The position numbers and the translations under genes were made by a program. The notes beneath the pieces were generated by a model, which was not told the DNA's origin, made no database searches, and saw only the letters and a list, made by a program, of their open reading frames with translations. This document shows positions 17,995-27,039 of a stretch of DNA of 64,000 nucleotides, one piece after another. Numbering within the stretch: position 1 is the stretch's first letter; each line of letters starts with the position of its first letter. The stretch comes from Muribaculaceae bacterium (GTDB lineage: Bacteria > Bacteroidota > Bacteroidia > Bacteroidales > Muribaculaceae). The stretch lies in assembly GCA_017620635.1 (NCBI GenBank), contig JAGAUV010000027.1, positions 1-64,000 of the forward strand. Direction: 5' to 3'.

Positions 17995-18025
17995 CAAAAT
18001 TAACAAAATAATGTGAAATCGCAAA
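17995..18025 (-). promoter_or_regulatory. Promoter of rprX-rprY
   Basis: The reverse strand carries TTTG (18022-18025), a 19-nt spacer and TAATTTTG (17995-18002), both exact. The predicted start point leaves a leader of about 110 nt before rprX, A/T-rich and without an obvious structure. Confidence 0.82.
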
Positions 18026-18056
18026 AATCCGTCTTGTTAAAGTTAATTAAACGGCA

Positions 18057-18098
18057 ACAAAAAAGCTGCCCGGAATGACCTGCACCCGGGATATCAGC
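18057..18098 (-). terminator. Rho-independent terminator after folE
   Basis: On the reverse strand GCTG and CCCGG pair with CCGGG and CAGC, with a 4-nt bulge on the 5' side, and eight U residues follow (except one interruption). It lies 35 bases after the folE stop and ends the tpiA-SPOR-folE transcript. Confidence 0.7.
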
Positions 18099-18132
18099 AA
18101 TAAAAAGCTCTTTAAGACACCGTCCCTTAGTT

Positions 18133-18702
18133 TTATATCATCGACAGGAACTCAGCCCTGAGCGATGCATCGTCGAACACACCATTATAGTGTATCGTCG
18201 AAGTAGCGGAGTGTTGTTTCTCCACGCCGCGCATCTTCATGCACAGATGTTCTCCCGAACATACCGCAATCACACCCTTTGCTCCGGTAAGACGTCGCAC
18301 TTCATCGGCAATCTGGGCGGTAAAACGCTCCTGCACCTGCAGCCGGCGTGCATACACGTCGACTATACGTGCGATCTTGCTCAGCCCTATTATCTTTCCG
18401 TCGGGCACATAGCCTATCGATATGGTACCGAAGAAAGGCAGCACGTGATGCTCGCACAACGAATAAAATTCGATATCCTTTACCGCAACTATCTGCGACC
18501 CTTCATGCTCGAAGAGTGCCTGGCCGACAACCTTGTCGGACGTTGTTCGGTAACCGGATGTGAGATACCATAAAGCCTTGGCTGCCCTCTCGGGTGTACG
18601 CAGGAGTCCCTCACGGGACACATCCTCGCCCAATAGCTCTATTATGCTTTCAATATGAGAGGCGATGCTCTCTATACGTTGCTGCTCGGCATTCTGATCC
18701 AT
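18133..18702 (-). CDS. folE: GTP cyclohydrolase I
   Basis: 189 residues, normal length. It converts GTP to 7,8-dihydroneopterin triphosphate, the first step of folate synthesis. The zinc ligands are visible: SLCEHHVLPF and the later VCSGEHLCMKMRGVEK, with the FGTISIGYVPDG strand and QVQERFTAQIAD between them. It is the last gene of tpiA-SPOR-folE; the SPOR gene's stop is one base upstream of its start. Confidence 0.96.
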   Translation of the reverse strand: MDQNAEQQRIESIASHIESIIELLGEDVSREGLLRTPERAAKALWYLTSGYRTTSDKVVGQALFEHEGSQIVAVKDIEFYSLCEHHVLPFFGTISIGYVPDGKIIGLSKIARIVDVYARRLQVQERFTAQIADEVRRLTGAKGVIAVCSGEHLCMKMRGVEKQHSATSTIHYNGVFDDASLRAEFLSMI

Positions 18703-18703
18703 T

Positions 18704-19189
18704 TCAATCGAATATATTGATTTTATCCCTTACTATACGCATATAGGCGGCAAGTGCCGGAAAAGCATGACGCAACTCCGCCATTGCGGCCTCGGCCTCG
18801 CCTCGGGTGCGGAAATCTCCTACCTTGACGCGCCAGTAAGGGGAATTAAAGGTCACATATGCACGCAGATTAGGGAACTCCGACTGCATCTGGCGATGAC
18901 GCGACTCGGCCTGTGTGCGTGCTGTGCGTGGATTATTGTCATCGAAAACAAGCACACGATAGCCGCTCCGTGTAGTGGCCGCTTCGTCGGAACCGTCGGC
19001 ATTGGTAGCGCCATAGCCCGATGCAAGGCTGTCGGCGACTGCTGTAGGCTTGATAAGACGGTAAAGAGTCTCCGGCTGGTACACACGTATGTTTCCCGAC
19101 GAGGCTATGCGGTCTATTATAGACTCCGCGCGGCTTGCGACCGGAAAGAATATCGACAGGACAAAAAGTATGCTTAATATTCTCGACAT
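18704..19189 (-). CDS. Exported SPOR-domain protein
   Basis: 161 residues with a signal peptide (MSRILSILFVLSIFFPVASRA). After a short variable region rich in Ala and Ser, residues about 80-160 form a SPOR domain: YRVLVFDDNNPRTARTQA, then YWRVKVGDFRTRGEA. SPOR domains bind denuded peptidoglycan glycan strands at division sites. It lies between tpiA and folE, an order I believe is common in Bacteroides (from memory). An alternative start at 19201 adds four residues and would sit inside the hairpin at 19204-19242. Confidence 0.85.
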   Translation of the reverse strand: MSRILSILFVLSIFFPVASRAESIIDRIASSGNIRVYQPETLYRLIKPTAVADSLASGYGATNADGSDEAATTRSGYRVLVFDDNNPRTARTQAESRHRQMQSEFPNLRAYVTFNSPYWRVKVGDFRTRGEAEAAMAELRHAFPALAAYMRIVRDKINIFD

Positions 19190-19203
19190 AAAATTATGCA
19201 ATA

Positions 19204-19242
19204 CATCAAAGCCTGCCCTGTGTTGCAGGGCAAGCCTTGATG
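19204..19242 (-). other. 17-bp RNA hairpin between tpiA and the SPOR gene
   Basis: Arms 19204-19220 and 19226-19242 with a 5-nt loop. The two positions that mismatch on the forward strand become G-U wobbles in reverse-strand RNA, so the structure exists in the operon transcript. There is no U tract. It may attenuate or process the message between tpiA and the lower-demand downstream genes (inference). Confidence 0.7.
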
Positions 19243-19256
19243 CTGATAGTTATTTA

Positions 19257-20012
19257 TTAAAATGCGTTGACAATGCCCATGAAATCGGCGCACTTGAGTG
19301 CAGCGCCACCGATGAGGCCGCCGTCGATGTCGGGTTTGGCGAAGAGCTCGGCTGCGTTACCGGGCTTGCAGCTGCCGCCATAGAGGATCGAGGTGTTGTC
19401 GGCTACTTCCTGACCGTATTTGCCGGCGATGACGCTGCGGATCCATGCGTGCATGTCTTCAGCCTGGTCGGGAGTTGCGGTCTTGCCTGTGCCGATAGCC
19501 CATACGGGTTCGTATGCAAGAATAATCTTGCCGAAGTCTTCGGCGCTGAGGTTGAAAAGACCTTCCTCCACCTGCTTGCGGACAACTTCGTTGAAGGTGC
19601 CGTTCTCGCGCTCTTCCAGCACCTCGCCGATGCAGAAGATAGGTGTAAGACCGTTCTCAAGCGCAAGAGCTACTTTCTCGCGAAGAGTCTCTGATGTCTC
19701 GCCATAGTACTGACGACGCTCGCTGTGACCAAGGATCACATATTTGGCTGTTGTAGATGCTACCATAGGAGCTGATACTTCTCCGGTATATGCACCCGAC
19801 TTGTGGTCGGCGCAGTTTTCAGCACCAAGGCCGAGACGGCTCTGGTCGATAGCGGCTGCAACAGGGCAGAGGTGTGTAAAAGGTACGCAGATTACTACAT
19901 CGCATTTGGGAGTAGCGCCTGCGAGGGCTTCGTTAACTTCTTTGGCAAGGGCGACACCTTCGGCTACGGTGGTGTTCATCTTCCAGTTGCCTGCAACGAT
20001 ATTTTTTCTCAT
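19257..20012 (-). CDS. tpiA: Triosephosphate isomerase
   Basis: 251 residues, complete. It interconverts dihydroxyacetone phosphate and glyceraldehyde 3-phosphate. Catalytic motifs: GNWKMNT (K11-type lysine), [13 protein letters not shown] (His), [13 protein letters not shown] (Glu) and the phosphate loop [10 protein letters not shown]. First gene of the tpiA-SPOR-folE operon, driven by the promoter at 20072-20103. Confidence 0.97.
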   Translation of the reverse strand: MRKNIVAGNWKMNTTVAEGVALAKEVNEALAGATPKCDVVICVPFTHLCPVAAAIDQSRLGLGAENCADHKSGAYTGEVSAPMVASTTAKYVILGHSERRQYYGETSETLREKVALALENGLTPIFCIGEVLEERENGTFNEVVRKQVEEGLFNLSAEDFGKIILAYEPVWAIGTGKTATPDQAEDMHAWIRSVIAGKYGQEVADNTSILYGGSCKPGNAAELFAKPDIDGGLIGGAALKCADFMGIVNAF

Positions 20013-20051
20013 TGTAGTGATATGTTATGTTGAGTTATTCTCAATTTTACG

Positions 20052-20068
20052 GGCCTACAGTTTAGGCC
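20052..20068 (-). other. Short hairpin at the 5' end of the tpiA transcript
   Basis: GGCCTA and TAGGCC pair around a 5-nt loop, immediately downstream of the -7 box, so the structure would form at the very 5' end of the RNA, about 40 nt before the start codon. 5' stem-loops often slow RNA decay; that role here is inference. Confidence 0.5.
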
Positions 20069-20071
20069 TCG

Positions 20072-20103
20072 CAAAATTAGCGAGAATTTCGCACTCAACC
20101 AAA
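20072..20103 (-). promoter_or_regulatory. Promoter of tpiA operon
   Basis: TTTG (20100-20103), 20-nt spacer and TAATTTTG (20072-20079) on the reverse strand, both exact. Confidence 0.85.
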
Positions 20104-20119
20104 TTATATTGTGCCAAAC

Positions 20120-21037
20120 TTAGTTAACCTTGTATTTAGTGCATCCGGTAGCGAAGAACGCTACTATCTGTCGGGCCGCAGCCACGCCTGCATTGAGGTT
20201 GGCCTCGGCGGTCTGTGCTCCGCTCTTCTTGGGTGTGAAGAAAACACGGTCGGCAAAACGCTCTACGAGCACATCGGCATTACCGGGACGTACGTCTGCA
20301 TAATACTTAAGGTCGGGGCGCTCGGCAAGCACTTCCTCGAGTTCGGCCTCGTTGATCACTTCCTTGCGCGCCGTGTTGATCAGGACTGCGCCCTTGGGCA
20401 AGAGGCCGATAAGCTCGCGGCCTATGCTGCCTTTGGTCTCTGCGGTCGCAGGTATGTGAATCGACACGAAATCATTGCCGCTATAGAGCGCCTTGAGATC
20501 GGGAGCGACCTCCACGCCGGCTTCTCTGATAGCCTCGTCTGTGCAATAAGGATCGTAGGCTGTAACGCTCATCCCAAAACCTTGCGCCTTGGGCACGACA
20601 TGACGGCTGACAGCTCCGAATGCCTGAAGGCCGAGACGTTTTCCGCCAAGTTCGAAACCTGTTGTGCCTGCATATTTGTTACGCGCAGCCATAACAGCCA
20701 TGCCCATCACAAGCTCGGCAACGGCATTGGCATTCTGTCCGGGGGTGTTCTCTACCACCACTCCGGCATCAGCAGCAGCCTTAAGGTCGATATTATCATA
20801 TCCGGCACCGGCACGCACGACTATTTTAAGACCGGGAGCAGCCGCGATTACCGCTGCGTCGACAATGTCGCTGCGCACGATAAGGGCGTTGGCATCTGCC
20901 ACGGCTGCATGAAGCTCTTCGGCACTCTTGTATTTCTCAAGAAGTGTAACTGTATGACCGCCTTCCTCGAGCACGCCGCGCATCTGGGCGACAGCAGCTG
21001 CCGAAAACGGTTTCTCTGTTGCTATAAGTACATTCAT
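20120..21037 (-). CDS. serA: D-3-phosphoglycerate dehydrogenase
   Basis: 305 residues, short form without an ACT domain. It oxidises 3-phosphoglycerate to 3-phosphohydroxypyruvate, the first step of serine synthesis. Seen: VVRAGAGYDNID, VENTPGQNANAVAELV and LINTARKEVI with the substrate-binding Arg. The normal GxGxxG loop reads LQAFGAVSR, and the catalytic TPH of D-2-hydroxyacid dehydrogenases reads TPKK, so the usual His is replaced by Lys. As far as I recall the same change occurs in Bacteroides SerA, so it is likely a lineage trait. It follows serC by 12 bases. Confidence 0.9.
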   Translation of the reverse strand: MNVLIATEKPFSAAAVAQMRGVLEEGGHTVTLLEKYKSAEELHAAVADANALIVRSDIVDAAVIAAAPGLKIVVRAGAGYDNIDLKAAADAGVVVENTPGQNANAVAELVMGMAVMAARNKYAGTTGFELGGKRLGLQAFGAVSRHVVPKAQGFGMSVTAYDPYCTDEAIREAGVEVAPDLKALYSGNDFVSIHIPATAETKGSIGRELIGLLPKGAVLINTARKEVINEAELEEVLAERPDLKYYADVRPGNADVLVERFADRVFFTPKKSGAQTAEANLNAGVAAARQIVAFFATGCTKYKVN

Positions 21038-21049
21038 ATTCCTTTACTA

Positions 21050-22120
21050 TCAATGTGTTGCTTCGAAATCACGCATAGCGTCCACCAGGACCTTGACACT
21101 CTCGATAGGCAGAGCGTTGTAGAGCGATGCACGGAAACCGCCTACGCTGCGGTGGCCTTTGATACCTACAATGCCACGGGCGCCACAGAAATCGATAAAA
21201 TCTTTTTCGAGTTCTTTGTACTCGGGGGTCATCACGAAGCATACGTTCATGATCGAGCGGTCAGCCGGATCGGTCACGGTGCCTGTAAACATCTTGCTGC
21301 TGTCGATAGCGTCGTAGAGCATGGCGGCCTTCTCGAGATCGCGACGCTCAAGTTCCTTGATACCGCCTAACGACTTGTAGTAGCGCAGTGTCTGCAGAGC
21401 CGAGAAGATAGGTAGCACGGGAGGTGTGTTGAACATCGAACCTTTCTTGATATGGGTGCGGTAGTCGAGCATGGTGGGTATCTGACGGTCCACATGACCG
21501 AGAGCGTCCTCGCGTACGATAACGAGGGTAACACCGGCAGGCGCGAGGTTTTTCTGTGCGCCGGCATAGATGGCATCATAATTGCTGAAATCGATGGGAC
21601 GCGAGAAGATATCAGAGCTCATGTCAGCAACAAGACGGCATCCGACTTTCGGGTCGTGACGCATCTCGGTGCCGTAGATAGTATTGTTCGAGGTAAAGTG
21701 GAAATAGTCCACGTCGGAGGGTACGTCGAAGCCCTTGGGGATAAACGTATAGCCGGCTTCTTTCGAAGATGCCACAACATCTACCTCGCCGAAAAGACGA
21801 GCCTCTTTGATAGCATTGCTGGCCCATGTGCCTGTATCAAGGTAGGCGGCTCGGCGAGCGAGAAGATTGTATGGTATCATGCAGAACTGCATGGATGCGC
21901 CACCGCCAAGCCACAACACCTCGAAGCCCTGGGGGATATCCAGAAGTTCTTTGACCAGTGCCGTAGCTTCGTCTATAACGGCCTGGAATTCTTTGCTGCG
22001 GTGCGACACTTCGAGTACCGACAGTCCTGTTCCTGCAAAGTTGATTATCGCGTCTGCCGTATTCTGAATCGTATACTCGCTCAGAATCGACGGGCCGGCG
22101 TAAAAGTTGTGTTTCTTCAT
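21050..22120 (-). CDS. serC: Phosphoserine aminotransferase
   Basis: 356 residues. It transfers the amino group of glutamate to 3-phosphohydroxypyruvate, using PLP. Seen: [15 protein letters not shown] at the N terminus, [16 protein letters not shown], the PLP-lysine segment [16 protein letters not shown] and the C-terminal [16 protein letters not shown] with the phosphate-binding Arg. serC-serA is transcribed from the promoter at 22170-22201. Confidence 0.96.
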   Translation of the reverse strand: MKKHNFYAGPSILSEYTIQNTADAIINFAGTGLSVLEVSHRSKEFQAVIDEATALVKELLDIPQGFEVLWLGGGASMQFCMIPYNLLARRAAYLDTGTWASNAIKEARLFGEVDVVASSKEAGYTFIPKGFDVPSDVDYFHFTSNNTIYGTEMRHDPKVGCRLVADMSSDIFSRPIDFSNYDAIYAGAQKNLAPAGVTLVIVREDALGHVDRQIPTMLDYRTHIKKGSMFNTPPVLPIFSALQTLRYYKSLGGIKELERRDLEKAAMLYDAIDSSKMFTGTVTDPADRSIMNVCFVMTPEYKELEKDFIDFCGARGIVGIKGHRSVGGFRASLYNALPIESVKVLVDAMRDFEATH

Positions 22121-22136
22121 ATATGTTATTTTTGAG

Positions 22137-22150
22137 TCCGGTATCGGACG
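22137..22150 (-). other. Small hairpin in the serC leader
   Basis: GTCCG and CGGAC pair around a 4-nt loop, midway between the predicted transcript start and the serC start codon. Short and possibly fortuitous. Confidence 0.35.
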
Positions 22151-22169
22151 TTTGTTAACAAATGCTCCG

Positions 22170-22201
22170 CAAATTTAAGCATTCACATCCAATTTTGCAA
22201 A
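22170..22201 (-). promoter_or_regulatory. Promoter of serC-serA
   Basis: TTTG (22198-22201), 20-nt spacer and TAAATTTG (22170-22177) on the reverse strand, both exact. Confidence 0.85.
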
Positions 22202-22268
22202 CATATTTTCCGTAGTCTTGCCGAGCAATACGCATCGGCTTTCTTACGGCATTTATGGCATCGTGGCA

Positions 22269-22880
22269 TCAGTTTGCGCTGACGTTTCTGGGCATCAGCG
22301 TCCACGACCTGTAAGCCGGCCCGAGAGAGCGCACAGTCCGGTGCCAGTAGCGGTCTCCGGCACTCTGCAAAAGCTCCGAGGGGCTGGCAGGAGCAGCGGC
22401 AAGCGCCCAGCTGTCCTGACGGATTTCTTTCTCAAGCTGTCCTTCGGCCCAGTTGCTGTAGCCGATGAAGAAACGCAGATAGCCCTCCACGAGATATCCG
22501 GCATTAACATACGACGTGACAGCGTCGAAATCGCCGCCGACATAGATTCCGGGTGTATATTCACGTGCGTCAGGTATTATTTCGCCGCCTAAGGTATGGA
22601 GAAAATACAGACGGTCCTGACCCAGTGGGCCTCCGCAAAAGACCGGGATATCCTGACGGTGCTCTATGCCCTCGAGCAGTTCCGACAACTGATATTCAGT
22701 GCGGTTGTTCATTACCACACCTGTAGCGCCCTCTCCCGGGATATAGTCTATGAGAGACACTACTCCGTGATTGAAGTAACTCTCGCGAGAAAACGGTTCG
22801 GCAACCAAAAGACAGCCGACTGACGGGGTCTGAATCTGACTCTTTACACGGAAGAGATTTGTTGTAATGTCTTTCATCAT
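22269..22880 (-). CDS. YqgE/AlgH family protein
   Basis: 203 residues from the chosen start (MMKDITTNLFRVK); a longer frame reaches 22910. The YqgE/AlgH fold is recognised by PSVGCLLVAEPF at the N terminus, VVMNNRTEYQL and the FCGGPLGQDRLYFLHT segment. The family's function is not established; a regulatory role was proposed for Pseudomonas AlgH. It lies 66 bases beyond the lpd stop and may be transcribed with the glycine-cleavage operon, since no terminator separates them. Confidence 0.87.
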   Translation of the reverse strand: MMKDITTNLFRVKSQIQTPSVGCLLVAEPFSRESYFNHGVVSLIDYIPGEGATGVVMNNRTEYQLSELLEGIEHRQDIPVFCGGPLGQDRLYFLHTLGGEIIPDAREYTPGIYVGGDFDAVTSYVNAGYLVEGYLRFFIGYSNWAEGQLEKEIRQDSWALAAAPASPSELLQSAGDRYWHRTVRSLGPAYRSWTLMPRNVSAN

Positions 22881-22946
22881 CGTCAACAGTTTGGAACGTG
22901 TAATATACATTACAAACGTCTGAAACTGTCTTTTGGTTTGCCCGTT

Positions 22947-24245
22947 CTAACGTATTTGGCTACAAGCCTGTGATAATAGTTCGTTGAGGGTCGGATGAGC
23001 GAAAACGAGTCCGGCCGAGAGCTGCCCGGCGGTCATGCCGCCTACAATGGCCGGCGACATGATGGCGACGAGATCCGACGCATGCGCCCCTACTGCATGG
23101 CATGCGCGCAGCATACCTGTCGAGACCTCATATTCGATCTTCAGCATACCGTCGGCCTGACCCGAAGCAAGGGCCTTCCCATTTGCTCCGTATGGCAATT
23201 TTACCGATGCACAGCCTTCGCCGCCTTTGCCGACAGAAGCACACTCGGGGTTTGTGAACACTACCGAAGGCATCACATCGAGCCGTACATCCTCGCCAAG
23301 CACCACTCTGCCCTGCGCTGATGCTGCATGAGCGAGCAGGCAGCGACCGTTGCAGTCTCCGATAGCATATACTCCAGGCAGTGTCGTCTGCATACTGTCG
23401 TCTGTAATTATGTAGCCTCGGCTGTCAAGGCTTATGCCGGCAGCCTCACAGCCTTCAGGCACAACAGCGCGACGGCCTACCGCACATAGCGTCATGTCGC
23501 CTTCCACTGTCTTTTCCTTGCCTTTGCGTGTGTATGTCACTGTGTCGCCCGAGATATCCATTACCTCTGCGCCTACTATTACATCTATTCCTCTGCGGCC
23601 GAGATACGTACGCAGTCGCTTGGCTATATCAGAGTCAAAATTAGGCAGTATCTCCGCACAGTATTCCAATACAGTTACCTTGGTGCCGTAAGCCGATGCT
23701 ATCGAGGCAAATTCGAGCCCTATCACACCGCCTCCGACAATGGTCAGACGTTCCGGCAGGCTCTCCAGCTCGAGAAATCTGTCGCTGTCGATCGCCTCCT
23801 CGGCGCCTTTGCAGCGCAGCTGCGCCGGGCGCGACCCTGTCGCTATGATAATTTTATCGGCTGTGTATTCCTCGCCATCTACGAGCACTACAGGTCCGGC
23901 TCCTATGACGGCTTCCCCTTTTACTACATCCACACCTTTCAGGATATCTCCTATACCGTTTCGGAGCTCGTCCATTACCATGGTGGCGCGTCTCCGGGCA
24001 GCGCCATAATCCGCGCTATGCACTGAGGCGTCGATTCCAAATTCAGCAAAGCCGGAGATCGACGTAATCTTATCTGCAGCGGCAGCCAGACACTTGGTCG
24101 GTATGCAGCCACGGTTGAGGCACGTGCCGCCGAACGCATCACGCTCCACAAGCAGCACTCTATGGCCGAGAGCGGCGGCTCCGGCTGCCGTTTCATAACC
24201 GCCGGGGCCACCGCCTATTATTATAAAGTCATATTTATCGCTCAT
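22947..24245 (-). CDS. lpdA: Dihydrolipoyl dehydrogenase (glycine cleavage L protein)
   Basis: 432 residues. It reoxidises the dihydrolipoyl arm of GcvH with NAD+. Seen: FAD-binding IIIGGGPGGYETA at residue 7, the redox-active disulfide GGTCLNRGCIPTK, the NAD-binding GGGVIGLEFASIA, AIGDCNGRCLLAH for FAD, and the C-terminal FAHPTLNELL that supplies the catalytic His of the partner subunit. Somewhat short for the family (about 460). It overlaps gcvPB by 4 bases and ends the core operon. Confidence 0.94.
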   Translation of the reverse strand: MSDKYDFIIIGGGPGGYETAAGAAALGHRVLLVERDAFGGTCLNRGCIPTKCLAAAADKITSISGFAEFGIDASVHSADYGAARRRATMVMDELRNGIGDILKGVDVVKGEAVIGAGPVVLVDGEEYTADKIIIATGSRPAQLRCKGAEEAIDSDRFLELESLPERLTIVGGGVIGLEFASIASAYGTKVTVLEYCAEILPNFDSDIAKRLRTYLGRRGIDVIVGAEVMDISGDTVTYTRKGKEKTVEGDMTLCAVGRRAVVPEGCEAAGISLDSRGYIITDDSMQTTLPGVYAIGDCNGRCLLAHAASAQGRVVLGEDVRLDVMPSVVFTNPECASVGKGGEGCASVKLPYGANGKALASGQADGMLKIEYEVSTGMLRACHAVGAHASDLVAIMSPAIVGGMTAGQLSAGLVFAHPTLNELLSQACSQIR

Positions 24246-25705
24246 TTCTTTAAGTCTCGATAGGTAAGAAGCGGTGTCAACGCGGCCTCATCCTCGTCAG
24301 GATGCGATATCGGGGTGGTATAAGGCGCTCCCTTTATCTTGTCAGGATCCGATTTGGCCTCCTCCGCTATTTTCCTCATCACATCGATAAAGGCATCAAG
24401 AGTCTGACGGCTCTCGGTCTCTGTCGGCTCTATCATCAGCGATTCATGGAACAGCAATGGGAAATATATCGTCGGAGCATGGAAGCCGTAGTCAAGAAGA
24501 GCTTTGGCGACATTAAGCGTTGTCACGCCGCCGCTCTTGTCCTTGAGTCCGTCGAATACAAACTCATGCTTGCACGGTCCGGCTATAGGCTGTAGGTACA
24601 AGTCGTTGAGACTGTTCATGATATAGTTGGCATTAAGAGTCGACAGCGGTCCTACCTCTGCCAGATATTTCGGGCCCATGGTAAGTATATAGGCCAGAGC
24701 CTTGACAAGCACGGTAAAGTTGCCCAGCCATGCGCTCACACGGCCGAATGCAAACTCGCCATCCTCTACTCTCAGACTGCCGTCAGCCGATTCGACCACT
24801 CTCGGATTGGGAAGGAACTTCTCGAGACCGGCACGCACGCCTACAGGGCCGGCACCGGGGCCGCCTCCGCCATGAGGGGTCGAGAATGTCTTATGAAGAT
24901 TGATGTGCATCACATCGAAACCCATATCGCCCGGACGAGCAACGCCAAGCATAGGGTTGAGATTGGCGCCATCATAGTACATCAGAGCTCCGGCTGCATG
25001 CACCGCTGCCGCGATCTCGGGTATATTCTTCTCAAACATACCCATAGTATTGGGATTGGTCATCATAAGGGCGGCGACAGTCTCGTCGAGTTTACTCTTA
25101 AGATCTTCAACATCGACAGTGCCGTCGGCAAGACTCTTGATCTCCACGATCTCAAAACCGGCCATTGCCGCTGATGCAGGATTGGTGCCATGTGCGGAGT
25201 CCGGCACAAGCACACGCTTGCGTGCCTCATCGGCCCGGCTCTGATGATAGGCCCTGATTACCATAAGGCCCGTATATTCGCCGTGGGCGCCGGCAAAAGG
25301 ATTGAGTGTGAACTCGGCCATTCCGCCTATCTCACTGAGCGCCTTCTCGAGTGTACGATATATCCTAAGTGCGCCTTGCACGGTATCATAAGGCTGTGCC
25401 GGATGTAGATCAGCTACATTGGCCGCACCCACCATCGCCTCGTTCACTTTCGGGTTATACTTCATTGTGCATGATCCCAAGGGGTAGAAACCGCTGTCCA
25501 CACCGAAGTTGTTTCCGCTGCTGTTGGTATAGTGTCGCACTACCGTTGGCTCGTCGACCTGCGGAAGATCGGGCTTATCGCCACGGCGGAACTGTGCCGG
25601 CAGTTCAAACGGCTTGTCACTGTAGTGATATTCAGGCAGCGAATAGCCGCTGCGGCCTTCTCGCGACAGTTCGAATATAAGAGGGCTGTATAATTCTTTA
25701 TTCAT
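24242..25705 (-). CDS. gcvPB: Glycine dehydrogenase (decarboxylating) subunit 2
   Basis: 487 residues. With GcvPA it forms the PLP-dependent P protein, which decarboxylates glycine and passes aminomethyl to GcvH. The PLP-lysine sits in NLHKTFSTPHGGGGPGAGPV; HGTNPASAAMAGF and TNPNTMGMFEKNI are also characteristic. The split PA/PB form is typical of Bacteroidota and Firmicutes, unlike the single E. coli chain. It starts 2 bases after gcvPA stops. Confidence 0.96.
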   Translation of the reverse strand: MNKELYSPLIFELSREGRSGYSLPEYHYSDKPFELPAQFRRGDKPDLPQVDEPTVVRHYTNSSGNNFGVDSGFYPLGSCTMKYNPKVNEAMVGAANVADLHPAQPYDTVQGALRIYRTLEKALSEIGGMAEFTLNPFAGAHGEYTGLMVIRAYHQSRADEARKRVLVPDSAHGTNPASAAMAGFEIVEIKSLADGTVDVEDLKSKLDETVAALMMTNPNTMGMFEKNIPEIAAAVHAAGALMYYDGANLNPMLGVARPGDMGFDVMHINLHKTFSTPHGGGGPGAGPVGVRAGLEKFLPNPRVVESADGSLRVEDGEFAFGRVSAWLGNFTVLVKALAYILTMGPKYLAEVGPLSTLNANYIMNSLNDLYLQPIAGPCKHEFVFDGLKDKSGGVTTLNVAKALLDYGFHAPTIYFPLLFHESLMIEPTETESRQTLDAFIDVMRKIAEEAKSDPDKIKGAPYTTPISHPDEDEAALTPLLTYRDLKK

Positions 25706-25707
25706 GA

Positions 25708-27039
25708 CTACAAGCTGTTTAGTACCGTTATATAATGGTCGATATCCTCAGGCGTACACATCTCTGTCGCAGCCACAAGCACCGAGTTTTCAGTCAGCCT
25801 TACACCTCCGAGTATACCATTGTCGGCCAAAGCCTTGAGCATGGAATCGGCAGTGACTGGTGCTACTGTCTCTATCGCGAACTCATTGAGATAGGGGCGA
25901 TCAGGGTACTTGAGTACAACCTTGCCGGTCGAAAGCATCCTGTCGGCCAGAGCATGAGCTGCCTCGGCGCTGAGTCTGTTCACTCGCGCCAAGCCATCAG
26001 CACCCATAAGCGACATGTATATCGCTGCATGGAGAGTCATGATACCCTGGTTGGAGCATATATTTGATGTAGCTTTCTGACGCCGTATATGCTGTTCACG
26101 GGCCTGGAGCGTAAGTACAAACGATCTGCGGCCGAGAGCGTCTTTCGTCGCGCCGACTATGCGTCCGGGCAGTTTTCGCATGAGCGCCCGCTTGCAGCAC
26201 AGATAGCCGAGGCCGGGGCCGCCATAGTTCATCGGCATACCGAGACTCTGAGCTTCTCCGCAGGCTATGTCCGCACCGAGTTCGCCGGGGCTGCGAAGCA
26301 CGCTGAGCGTGGTGGCATGGCTGTTGACTATAAACAAAGCCTTATGCTCATGGCAGATATCGGCATAGCCCTCGTAATCCTCAAGTATACCGTAATAGTT
26401 TGGCGAGGCAACAACGACTGCGGCGACATCGCCGGCACATATCATTTCTTCGAAATCCTTGCGCGAGGTCACGCCTTTGTCCTCCGCTATTACCTCCAGA
26501 GTAATATGCGCGCCGGAAGCATAGGTAGCTATGACCTGTGCTACCGCCGGAGCGAGAGTTGCCGACACAAGCACACGACGGCGCTTCTTGCTTGCGTTAA
26601 CAGCCATTACGACGGCTTCGGCGGTAGCCGTTGCGCCGTCGTACATCGATGCGTTCGACACATCCATGCCCGTAAGCTCGCACATCATGCTCTGGTACTC
26701 AAAGATATACTGGAGCGTTCCCTGCGATATTTCAGGCTGATAAGGTGTATATGCAGTAAGGAACTCACTTCGCGACATCAGAGACGACACCGCGGCCGGA
26801 CAGTAGTGGTAATACATGCCGGCACCGGCAAAACATACCAACGGCTTATTCGCCGAGCCTATCTCTTTCTTGAAATATCGCTCCAGCTCGGGCTCGCTAA
26901 GCGGTCCCGGCAGATCATAGCCGCCCTTAAGCCGCAACTCTTCGGGCACATCGCTATATAGTGATTCAAGGCTTTCGGCATGGCAGCGCTCAAGCATCGC
27001 CGCTATGTCGTCGGCCGTATGTGGCAGATATCGGTGCAT
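25708..27039 (-). CDS. gcvPA: Glycine dehydrogenase (decarboxylating) subunit 1
   Basis: 443 residues, the N-terminal half of the P protein. Recognised by YLPHTADDIAAML at the start, FAGAGMYYHYCPAAVSSL, TAYTPYQPEISQGTLQ, MYDGATATAEAV and CGEAQSLGMPMNYGGPG. It lacks the PLP-lysine, which lies in GcvPB; active sites form between the two. The gcvH stop lies directly before it. Confidence 0.96.
   Translation of the reverse strand: MHRYLPHTADDIAAMLERCHAESLESLYSDVPEELRLKGGYDLPGPLSEPELERYFKKEIGSANKPLVCFAGAGMYYHYCPAAVSSLMSRSEFLTAYTPYQPEISQGTLQYIFEYQSMMCELTGMDVSNASMYDGATATAEAVVMAVNASKKRRRVLVSATLAPAVAQVIATYASGAHITLEVIAEDKGVTSRKDFEEMICAGDVAAVVVASPNYYGILEDYEGYADICHEHKALFIVNSHATTLSVLRSPGELGADIACGEAQSLGMPMNYGGPGLGYLCCKRALMRKLPGRIVGATKDALGRRSFVLTLQAREQHIRRQKATSNICSNQGIMTLHAAIYMSLMGADGLARVNRLSAEAAHALADRMLSTGKVVLKYPDRPYLNEFAIETVAPVTADSMLKALADNGILGGVRLTENSVLVAATEMCTPEDIDHYITVLNSL

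Noticed and set aside
18057-18098. Small noncoding RNA between folE and rprX
   Set aside because: The structure is better explained as the folE terminator, with a GC stem and U tract in the right orientation.
20111-21370. Long 419-residue open frame opposite serA and serC
   Set aside because: It is antisense to two clearly conserved genes, Cys/His-rich from reverse codons, and has no recognisable domain.
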